This document shows positions 40,837 to 47,140 of a DNA stretch of 47,140 nucleotides, piece after piece (the stretch's first letter is position 1; each line of letters begins with the position of its first letter). Below the pieces are notes generated by a model. The model made no database searches. It had not been told where the DNA came from and was given only the letters and a program-made list of their open reading frames with translations. The DNA comes from CAYVQZ01 sp964453435 (GTDB lineage Bacteria; Abyssobacteria; SURF-5): assembly GCA_964453435.1 (NCBI GenBank), contig CAYVQZ010000045.1:1-47140 (forward strand). The letters run 5' to 3'. The position numbers and the translations under genes are program-made.

Positions 40837-43749
40837 ATGTCGGATTTCAGAGTTACGAGACGTCAGTTTCTGAAGGTCACGGGTGTCGCCACCCTGGCGC
40901 TCTCGCTGGATTCGCTGGGCTTTCTTGGCGGGATTGCGCACGCCACCGAAAAAGTGTTCGAGAAGTGGGAGTACAAGGGGTGGGAAGGCCTGCATCGAGA
41001 AGAGTGGAAATGGGACAGGGTCACATACGGCACCCATCTGGTGGACTGTTATCCCGGCAACTGTCTCTGGCGGGTCTACACGAAAGACGGAGTCGTCTGG
41101 CGCGAGGAACAGGCCGGCAAATATCCGGTAATCGACGCGACCGGTCCCGACTGGAATCCGCGCGGATGCCAGAAGGGCTGCTCGTACTCGAACATGATGT
41201 ATAACCCCGACCGCGTGAAGTACCCGATGAAGCGTGTGGGCGAGCGGGGCGAAGGCAAATGGAAAAGGATCTCGTGGGATGAGGCCTATGACGAGATATG
41301 CAACCACCTGCTCGACGCAATCCAGAAGGAAGGCCCCGCCTCGGTCATATTCGAGCCGGGTCCGGGCAACGGGGGCTGGATTCATTTTCTTGGAGGCATG
41401 CGGTTTTTCAGTGGAATCGGCGCGACCGAGCTCGACGTAAACGCGACGATAGGAGACTTCAACAAGGGGGTGTACGAGACGTTCGGGAAATTCCAGTTCT
41501 GCGATTCGCAGGACGGCTGGTACTTCGGAAAGCTGATTCTTATCTGGCATATGAACCCGGTCTACACCCGCATCCCCGCCTACCACTTCATCGCGGAGGG
41601 CCGTTACAACGGGGCTGAGGTTGTTACCATAGCTCCGGATTACTCGCCCTCGGCCATTCACGCCGACGAATGGATACCGGTGGAGCCGGGCGGCGACGCC
41701 GCGCTGGGGCTTGCGGTGTCGCAGGCGCTGATTTCCCGCGGAACCTACGATAAAGCGTTCGTGAAAGAGCAAACCGACCTGCCCCTGTTGATTCGGAGCG
41801 ACACCGGCAAGTTCCTCAGGCAAACCGAATTGGAGGGAGGCGGAAGGGAGGACCAGTTTTACTTCTGGAATCCGGCGCAGAATGTCCCCGTGAAAGCGCC
41901 GAGGGGGACGCTGACGCTGCCATGCGATCCCGCGCTCGAGGGTAGATACACGGTCACGCTGCACGACGGCAAGAAAGTGGAGGCGCGTCCGGCCTTCGAC
42001 ATCTTCAAGGAGATGCTCGACAGGGACTATACTCCCGAGAAGGTTCATGAAATGTGCGGGGTGCATCACGAGACCATTTATCGCCTTGCCGACCGGGCAT
42101 GGAAGGCCCGGGGCCACATCCAGATACTTGTAGGGTGGAACTCGTCGAAATACTATCACGGCGATTTGATGGAACGGGCGATGTGTCTCCTGCTCGCGCT
42201 CACCGGCAGCGTGGGAAACAAGGGCAGCGGTATCCGAGGCTGGAACGAATCGCTTTTCGACGGCGCGACCGCGCTGATGCTCCAGGAGAGAACAGGCGCG
42301 CGCTTTCTGCTTCAGGTCGGCGGGGCGGCCTTGGATAAGTTCCTGCTAAAGAGGAAGGACCCCGAGATCACGGACGAAATCCTCCAGCGGGAATGGGAGA
42401 AAGAGCAGAACAAGAAGCGGATGGGCATGACGCCGCCCGCATTCCTGTATTATTTCCATTCGAACTACAAGGACACGTGGGACAACAAGGCGTGGCACTG
42501 CCCATCGATGAAGCGGCACTTCGCCGAGTACATGAACGAGGCAATCAATAAAGGCTGGTGGGACGGCCACGTGCGCCCCGCCCCCGACCAGAAGCCCCAG
42601 GTGTACTGTTTCCTCGGCACGAGTCCCGCCCGCAAGAACCGGGGGTGGTGGAAGAATATTTATCCGGAACTGTGGAAGCAGTACAAATTCATTTTCACAA
42701 TCGAGACTCGCTGGAGCACGACCGCGCTTCTCTCCGACATGGTTCTGCCGGGGGCGGGCTTCTACGAGAAAACCGACACCCGTTTCCCGACCCCGCACGT
42801 GCCGTGGGTCACGCTCACCGAGGCCGCCGTCCCGCCTCTCGGCGAAGCCAGGGAGGAATGGAGCGTCTTCAAGCATTTGGCCGAGCGGATGGTAAAGCTG
42901 GCCGAGAAGAGGAGCTACACAAAATATACGGGCCACAACGGCGTCGAGATCAACCTGTCGCAACTGGTGGAATACCAGACGCTGGGCTGCAAGAACGCGG
43001 AGGAAACTCTGGACAATGCGCTGAAGATGAGCGTGCAACTGGGAACGCTTCCCGATGGCACCGACCTGAATACCCTGCGCAGGGACGGCATCATTCGGTT
43101 CACGAGCATCGGCAAGCTGGACATCATCGCCCTTCATCTTGCCACCGACATCCGACCGGATGAGCCGATCGTCCCGCTCACCTATCACACCGGTCCCAAG
43201 AAGATACCCTATCCCACGTACAACAGGCGCATGTCGTTCTACATCGACCACGATTGGTTCCTCGAGGCAGGGGAAGGCTTTCCCGTGCACAAGGACAATC
43301 CGAAGATGGGAGGCGACTTCCCGCTGCGGATGACCAGCGGGCACCAGCGATGGAGCATTCATTCCATCTGGATTACCGACGACGTGCTTGCGAGAACGCA
43401 CCAGGGCAGGCCGTTCCTCTTTATGAACACCGAAGACGCAAGGAATCGCGGCATCGAAGACGGGGACCTTGTGCGCGTGCACAACGATTTTGACGAGTTC
43501 AAGGTCCATGTGAAGCTGACGTCGGCCGCCCGTTCGGAGAAAGGCCCGAGGCCTGGCCAGGTCATAATCTACCATGCCTGGGAGCCATACCAGTTCGACC
43601 AATGGAAGAGCTACGATACGGCCATTCCGGGCATGATCAAATGGCTCGACCTCGCGGCCGGATACGGCCACCTGGACTACTACCGCTGGAACTGGGCCGG
43701 GACGCAGCCGATCGACCGCGCGGTGTCGGTCCAGGTCGAAAAGGCATAG
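40837..43749 (+). CDS. TAT-exported molybdenum hydroxylase catalytic subunit, ethylbenzene dehydrogenase / steroid C25 dehydrogenase type
   Basis: The 970-residue protein belongs to the type II DMSO reductase family. Members include ethylbenzene dehydrogenase, dimethylsulfide dehydrogenase and steroid C25 dehydrogenase, several of which hydroxylate unactivated carbons with water in the periplasm. A twin-arginine signal is present (TRRQFLK, residues 7-13, then a hydrophobic stretch to about 36). The first cluster has ligands H67, C71, C76 and C111. D207 (in TIGDFNK) sits where the aspartate molybdenum ligand of this family lies. The C-terminal pterin-binding domain covers about 820-960. Length matches EbdA-type alpha subunits. 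AAGGAGG lies five bases before the ATG. The usual beta (four-cluster) and gamma (heme b) subunit genes do not follow; an SCP2 gene does. Substrate is unknown. Confidence 0.88.
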   Translation: MSDFRVTRRQFLKVTGVATLALSLDSLGFLGGIAHATEKVFEKWEYKGWEGLHREEWKWDRVTYGTHLVDCYPGNCLWRVYTKDGVVWREEQAGKYPVIDATGPDWNPRGCQKGCSYSNMMYNPDRVKYPMKRVGERGEGKWKRISWDEAYDEICNHLLDAIQKEGPASVIFEPGPGNGGWIHFLGGMRFFSGIGATELDVNATIGDFNKGVYETFGKFQFCDSQDGWYFGKLILIWHMNPVYTRIPAYHFIAEGRYNGAEVVTIAPDYSPSAIHADEWIPVEPGGDAALGLAVSQALISRGTYDKAFVKEQTDLPLLIRSDTGKFLRQTELEGGGREDQFYFWNPAQNVPVKAPRGTLTLPCDPALEGRYTVTLHDGKKVEARPAFDIFKEMLDRDYTPEKVHEMCGVHHETIYRLADRAWKARGHIQILVGWNSSKYYHGDLMERAMCLLLALTGSVGNKGSGIRGWNESLFDGATALMLQERTGARFLLQVGGAALDKFLLKRKDPEITDEILQREWEKEQNKKRMGMTPPAFLYYFHSNYKDTWDNKAWHCPSMKRHFAEYMNEAINKGWWDGHVRPAPDQKPQVYCFLGTSPARKNRGWWKNIYPELWKQYKFIFTIETRWSTTALLSDMVLPGAGFYEKTDTRFPTPHVPWVTLTEAAVPPLGEAREEWSVFKHLAERMVKLAEKRSYTKYTGHNGVEINLSQLVEYQTLGCKNAEETLDNALKMSVQLGTLPDGTDLNTLRRDGIIRFTSIGKLDIIALHLATDIRPDEPIVPLTYHTGPKKIPYPTYNRRMSFYIDHDWFLEAGEGFPVHKDNPKMGGDFPLRMTSGHQRWSIHSIWITDDVLARTHQGRPFLFMNTEDARNRGIEDGDLVRVHNDFDEFKVHVKLTSAARSEKGPRPGQVIIYHAWEPYQFDQWKSYDTAIPGMIKWLDLAAGYGHLDYYRWNWAGTQPIDRAVSVQVEKA

Positions 43750-43830
43750 CTCGCTGCGGGCCGGGCGTCCCGCGTTGTTTGGTCATAACGGCGCCGATTC
43801 GTTTGGGCGATTCCGCTGAAAGGAGGAGTC

Positions 43831-44226
43831 ATGTCGGTATTCAAGGATACGAACCACATGTACGAGGTCCTGGGAGACCTGTGGAACCATGTTGTCAACG
43901 AAAGCGAGTTCGGACCAAAATTGAGGGAGTTCGGGGTCTCGTACAAGTTCGTGATGAAAGAACCCGACGGATACATCTGGGTCGGAGGGGACAAGGTGCT
44001 AACCGGCGAGGAAGCGAACCAGGACGCCGTGATTACGATGGAGCTTTCCGGCGACACCGCGCACGCGTTCTGGCTGAGGAAGCTCACGCTACCCGTGGCG
44101 CTTGCGACAAAGAAAATCAAATCGAAGGGACCGATCCCGAAGGTCTTGAAAATGCTTCCGTTCCTGAAACCGGTGTTCGAAAAATATCCGGAATACTGCC
44201 AAAAGTACGGATTGCCGACCGATTGA
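43831..44226 (+). CDS. SCP2 sterol/lipid-carrier domain protein
   Basis: The 131-residue protein is a single SCP2 domain. These form a hydrophobic tunnel that binds sterols, fatty acyl-CoAs or other lipids. The central strand segment TGEEANQDAVITMELSGDTA and the helical end KIKSKGPIPKVLKMLPFLKPVFEKYPE are typical. No signal peptide is seen, so it is cytoplasmic. A near-perfect AAAGGAGGAG precedes the ATG. Standing 81 bases behind an EbdA-type hydroxylase and 44 bases before two iron-sulfur protein genes, it suggests a hydrophobic substrate or product for the cluster. Confidence 0.85.
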   Translation: MSVFKDTNHMYEVLGDLWNHVVNESEFGPKLREFGVSYKFVMKEPDGYIWVGGDKVLTGEEANQDAVITMELSGDTAHAFWLRKLTLPVALATKKIKSKGPIPKVLKMLPFLKPVFEKYPEYCQKYGLPTD

Positions 44227-44270
44227 CGGTCGACCTTACCCGTATGTTGCTGTTGCAGGGAGGTATGTTG

Positions 44271-45068
44271 ATGAAAGAGTACGTTGAAGACCTGAACTTC
44301 CGGGGGGAGGAGTATTTCAACGAATGGACATCCTGGTCGCCGCAGGACATACGGCGGAAAAAAGGAGTGCTCGAGGCCGCGCGGCTGATGCTGAACGCGG
44401 CGCTCACGGCGCCGTTCGCCGGGGGCGTTCCCTCGGTCGAGGCGCACCTCGTCTACGGACAGGAAGAGATCGAGGCGGTCGCCCGGAAGATGGAGGAAAT
44501 CGCCCACACGAACCCCACGTGGAAAGAGCCCTTTCTGTATGAAGCCGTGATGGCGCGCGACTCCGACGTCATCCTGTTCCTTGGAAACACCCGGTGCCAT
44601 GAGACCCCGCTCGACGCCAACTGCGGCCTGTGCGGCGGCGGCATGGACTGCGGCTACTTCTACGAAAAGAAGACACAGAAGTACGGCCTTGTGGATATTA
44701 CGGACCGCTCATCGAAGCGTATGGTCAACGGGCCTCTCTGTTCCGCGCGCGTCGGCGACCTGGGATATGCGGTCGGCAGCGCTTTGTGGATGGCGCATAC
44801 GCTGCTGGTAGACGCCCGCGCCTTCGCCAGCATGGGAATGGCCGGGCAGAAGCTCGGATATTGCCACAACTCCGGAATGGTCGTGGGTGTGCCCGTCGCC
44901 GCGAAGGCGAAGAACCCGTATGTTGACGTGAACGTGGATTACCACCTCATCAATATGGAGAAGGTCCTCGATAACACCCGCAAGATATATCAGACCACCC
45001 GCATCATTCGCGGCTTTGATTACCGGAAACGGATTCCGAAGCGCGCCGGCGACGAGGGAGGTGAGTAG
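44271..45068 (+). CDS. DUF2148 iron-sulfur protein 1
   Basis: The 265-residue protein fits the DUF2148 family (ferredoxin-domain proteins of anaerobes, function unknown). Cysteines C118, C121 and C127 in ANCGLCGGGMDCGYF, with C109 before and C147 after, could bind an iron-sulfur cluster. No signal peptide or membrane helix is seen. AGGGAGG lies seven bases before the ATG at 44271; the ATG at 44265 is too close to it. The frame is open much further upstream, but that part overlaps SCP2 and is not coding. The next gene follows after one base and is a related protein, so the two probably form a heterodimer or a relay. Confidence 0.8.
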   Translation: MKEYVEDLNFRGEEYFNEWTSWSPQDIRRKKGVLEAARLMLNAALTAPFAGGVPSVEAHLVYGQEEIEAVARKMEEIAHTNPTWKEPFLYEAVMARDSDVILFLGNTRCHETPLDANCGLCGGGMDCGYFYEKKTQKYGLVDITDRSSKRMVNGPLCSARVGDLGYAVGSALWMAHTLLVDARAFASMGMAGQKLGYCHNSGMVVGVPVAAKAKNPYVDVNVDYHLINMEKVLDNTRKIYQTTRIIRGFDYRKRIPKRAGDEGGE

Positions 45069-45069
45069 A

Positions 45070-45900
45070 ATGGGCCACATTATCGGCAGGGAATTTTGCC
45101 AGGATCATCTCCTGGAGATTGCCAAAAGCATTGTCTTGGCAATTTACAAGGCTCCCCAGGTCACCGGCAAGACTAAGGTGGAGGCCGAGATCGTATGGGG
45201 AGAGGACCTGGCGCCGATTATAGAGGTGATGGAGCAGACGGCCCGGATTTTCAGGTATGTCCAGTGGGACTACGAGACAATCAAGCGATGCTATGACAGG
45301 GGCGAGCCGCCGGTGATAGTAAACATCGGCGCCAGTGTCGGGATTTCAAACCTGGGGTGGAACTGCGGCGCTTGCGGATTCGACACGTGCGGCGAATTCA
45401 ACGCGTACAGCAAGGACCAGGGCGGCGGCGGGCTCCTTGGAGGGCCGTCGTGCAACTGGAAACTCCTCGACTGGGCCATGGCGTGCGACTGGGCCTGCGC
45501 CGCGGCCTGGCAGCACAGGGTGGACAACCGAATCATGGGCTCTGTCGGTTCGGCGTTGGGCTTCCTCGGGTTCCTCCCCAATTCCAACGTGAAGATAGGA
45601 CTGGCTCTCGGGCCGCCTCGCGATATGGTGTACTACAACCGCGAGGACCTGCACGAAGTGCTCACATATGAGATGGACAAGACGGACATGCTGCGGACGG
45701 TCCCGACTTTGTTCTGCGCGTTCCCCGGCGGAGGAAACCCGACATACAAAACCAAGGACGAATGGTGGGCGCCGCCCGATATCTTGAAGTTCGAATTCGA
45801 GCCGGGCTCGATGGACCTCGTCGAGGACGCTTTGTTCCAGAAGATACCCGAGATAGTCGTCAAATACTCGGGCCAGATCGAGGCCCGGTATGAGAAATAA
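45070..45900 (+). CDS. DUF2148-like iron-sulfur protein 2
   Basis: The 276-residue protein has a cysteine pattern C99-x2-C102-x4-C107-x20-C128 (WNCGACGFDTCGEF... then GGPSC), like the four-cysteine [4Fe-4S] domain found in several anaerobic redox proteins. Extra cysteines C139 and C143 lie in WAMACDWACAAAW. The overall plan matches DUF2148 and its neighbour. It carries no transmembrane segment. GAGGGAGGTGAG upstream supports the ATG at 45070. As the last gene of the cluster it may receive or deliver electrons for the hydroxylase or for a later step; that is inference. Confidence 0.78.
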   Translation: MGHIIGREFCQDHLLEIAKSIVLAIYKAPQVTGKTKVEAEIVWGEDLAPIIEVMEQTARIFRYVQWDYETIKRCYDRGEPPVIVNIGASVGISNLGWNCGACGFDTCGEFNAYSKDQGGGGLLGGPSCNWKLLDWAMACDWACAAAWQHRVDNRIMGSVGSALGFLGFLPNSNVKIGLALGPPRDMVYYNREDLHEVLTYEMDKTDMLRTVPTLFCAFPGGGNPTYKTKDEWWAPPDILKFEFEPGSMDLVEDALFQKIPEIVVKYSGQIEARYEK

Positions 45901-45931
45901 GACTGACGGCACCCGAGGAGTGACGGACCGT

Positions 45932-46060
45932 GAGGCTGTCCGATAATTCAATTAATGCACGCTTCGGGCACAGTCCGCCAATCTACCCCGCCTTTGGCGG
46001 GGCCGATTCCGTAATTGGGCACAGCTCCCTGCGCTCAGGTTTTCGGACAGACGCGTAATT
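45932..46060 (-). repeat. dispersed mosaic repeat, diverged copy E
   Basis: This diverged copy is in the orientation of copy B. It keeps GCTGTCCGATAATT, CACAGTCCGCCAATCTA and GATTCCGTAATTGGG. The inner stem CCCGCG...CGCGGG is replaced by CCCCGCC-TTT-GGCGGGG, which also pairs. A further ATTGGCGGACATT lies at about 46059-46071. It fills the gap between the DUF2148 gene and the acyl-CoA dehydrogenase gene. Confidence 0.82.
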
Positions 46061-46134
46061 GGCGGACATTCTCACCGTCCTCGAAACGCGTTCATAATTC
46101 ACCCAACCGGCCGAACACGACGGAGGACAACTTT

Positions 46135-47140
46135 ATGGATTTCCTCGATTTGGACCTGAACATTTCCGAAGAGGATATCGCGCTGAAAAAGAACGCTCAT
46201 ACCTTTGCGAAAGAGGTCATGCGGCCCATTGCCAAACAACTCGATGAGATGACGCCGGCGCAGGCGATCGCTCCCGAGTCCCCGTTCTGGGAGTTCATGC
46301 GGAAGGCCTACGAACTCGGTTACCACACTATCCTGATTCCCGAATCGTACGGCGGCATGGACCTGTCACCGCTCCAGCAGACCATCATTTTCGAAGAACT
46401 CGCATGGGGGAGCATCGGACTGACCGTGTCGCTGGCGGTCGCCAGTTTCCCGGCCTTCATGGGATGCATGGTTCCGGATGACGAAATCGTCGAAAAAATC
46501 ATCGTTCCATACTGCGAATGCACGGATGGCAGCATCATCGGGTGCTGGGGCATAACCGAACCGGACCATGGCTCCGACACGCTTATTCCGCATCATCCCG
46601 CATTCCGCGACCCGAACATCAAGGGGCAGTGCCGCGCGCGGCTCGAGGGAGACGAATGGGTGATCGACGGCCAGAAGTCCGCCTGGGTGTCGGCCGGCAC
46701 GATTGCGACTCACTGCGCGCTTTTCTGCACAATCGACAACTCGATGGGTCTCGCGGGCGGCGGAATAGCAATTGTTCCTCTGGATCTACCCGGCGTCTCG
46801 AAGGGAGAGCCGCTGAACAAGATCGGGCAGCGCGACCTGAACCAGGGCGAGCTGTTTTTCGACAATGTGCGTATCCCGAAGAAATACATGGGTGTTGAGC
46901 CGGAGGCGTATGAAGCGATGCTCGAACTGACGCTGTCCACCACGACCGCGCTCATGGGAGTGCTCGGCGCCGGCTGCGCCCGGGCCGCCTTCGAGGAAGC
47001 GTTATCCTACGCAAAGGAGCGCGTGCAGGGAGGAAGGCCGCTCATCGAGTATCCGAACATCCAGATGAAGCTCTTCCACATGTTTCGAAAGGTGGAAGTC
47101 AGCCGCCAGATAAGCCGGGCGGCATACATCTTCAACCAGA
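46135..47140 (+). CDS. acyl-CoA dehydrogenase (3' end outside the window)
   Basis: The first 335 residues show the N-terminal helical domain (1-125), the beta domain with the FAD-contacting WGITEPDHGSDT and the start of the C-terminal helical domain. The enzyme oxidises acyl-CoA thioesters to enoyl-CoA with FAD. A roughly 30-residue insertion after GSD (HHPAFRDPNIKGQ and around) departs from simple short-chain enzymes. The catalytic glutamate lies beyond the window. GGAGG lies eight bases before the ATG. The open frame continues to the last base. Location behind the hydroxylase cluster suggests it may act on the same carbon skeleton, but a repeat lies between, so co-transcription is unproven. 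Confidence 0.87.
   Translation, partial: MDFLDLDLNISEEDIALKKNAHTFAKEVMRPIAKQLDEMTPAQAIAPESPFWEFMRKAYELGYHTILIPESYGGMDLSPLQQTIIFEELAWGSIGLTVSLAVASFPAFMGCMVPDDEIVEKIIVPYCECTDGSIIGCWGITEPDHGSDTLIPHHPAFRDPNIKGQCRARLEGDEWVIDGQKSAWVSAGTIATHCALFCTIDNSMGLAGGGIAIVPLDLPGVSKGEPLNKIGQRDLNQGELFFDNVRIPKKYMGVEPEAYEAMLELTLSTTTALMGVLGAGCARAAFEEALSYAKERVQGGRPLIEYPNIQMKLFHMFRKVEVSRQISRAAYIFNQ

Noticed and set aside
40747..43671. Two long minus-strand open frames under the molybdenum hydroxylase
   Set aside because: Both are antisense to a protein with TAT signal and cluster ligands in frame throughout; no motifs occur on the minus strand.
43602..44270. Upstream in-frame extension of the first DUF2148 gene
   Set aside because: It overlaps the hydroxylase end and the whole SCP2 gene, and a good ribosome binding site marks the start at 44271.

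Overview
The window looks like a chromosomal contig from a moderately GC-rich, probably anaerobic, uncultivated bacterium. Most genes are preceded by good Shine-Dalgarno sequences and are packed into short operons. Hints of anaerobic metabolism are a tungsten aldehyde:ferredoxin oxidoreductase, a ferredoxin:thioredoxin reductase catalytic subunit, a diiron ferritin-like protein, a TAT-exported molybdenum hydroxylase of the ethylbenzene-dehydrogenase type and two iron-sulfur proteins of the DUF2148 type. I cannot assign a phylum from the sequence alone.

Layout. 150-223 is tRNA-Arg(CCU). 653-5939 holds a ThDP-dependent acetolactate-synthase-like enzyme, hflX, and an ECF sigma factor overlapping its membrane anti-sigma/TPR partner. 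6079-10046 holds the aldehyde:ferredoxin oxidoreductase with a clear terminator, the ferredoxin:thioredoxin reductase chain, ispE and a cyclic-nucleotide-binding protein. 10077-13052 (minus) holds a 42-residue membrane protein, a CBS-GGDEF cyclase and an FGGY kinase. 13205-20215 holds uvrB, a Pmp3-like small membrane protein, a minus-strand M24 peptidase, then a beta-glucuronidase followed by an Nramp-like transporter. 20580-26142 (minus) holds a D-cysteine desulfhydrase-like enzyme, a rubrerythrin-like protein, an acyltransferase fused to glycerol-3-phosphate dehydrogenase, and a gamma-carbonic-anhydrase-like protein. 26622-32496 (minus) is a tight operon read lipA, lone lipoyl domain, alaC-type and aspC-type aminotransferases, hom, and a yhaM-like exoribonuclease. 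33411-34202 is an AAC(3)-family protein. 34569-36700 is a secreted module: a C39-like lipoprotein, a TPR lipoprotein and two short paralogous membrane proteins. 37416-38402 (minus) is an HpnA-like epimerase/reductase.

The most interesting region is 38867-45900: a MerR regulator behind a sigma70-type promoter with a 13-bp-arm palindrome across its -10 box, an alpha/beta-hydrolase-fold protein lacking its nucleophile, a 970-residue molybdenum hydroxylase of the ethylbenzene dehydrogenase / steroid C25 dehydrogenase group, an SCP2 lipid/sterol carrier protein and two tandem DUF2148 iron-sulfur proteins, followed by an acyl-CoA dehydrogenase that runs off the window. I read this as a candidate oxygen-independent C-H activation system for a hydrophobic substrate. 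The usual iron-sulfur beta and heme gamma subunits are not present beside it.

Nearly all longer intergenic spaces carry a mosaic repeat family built of small hairpin modules (GGGACAGTCCC, ATTRTCGGACA, TTGGCGGACTG). Two copies 6 kb apart share 138 identical bases in inverted orientation, and diverged copies keep their stems through compensatory changes. This suggests a mobile REP/BIME-like element; no transposase lies in the window.
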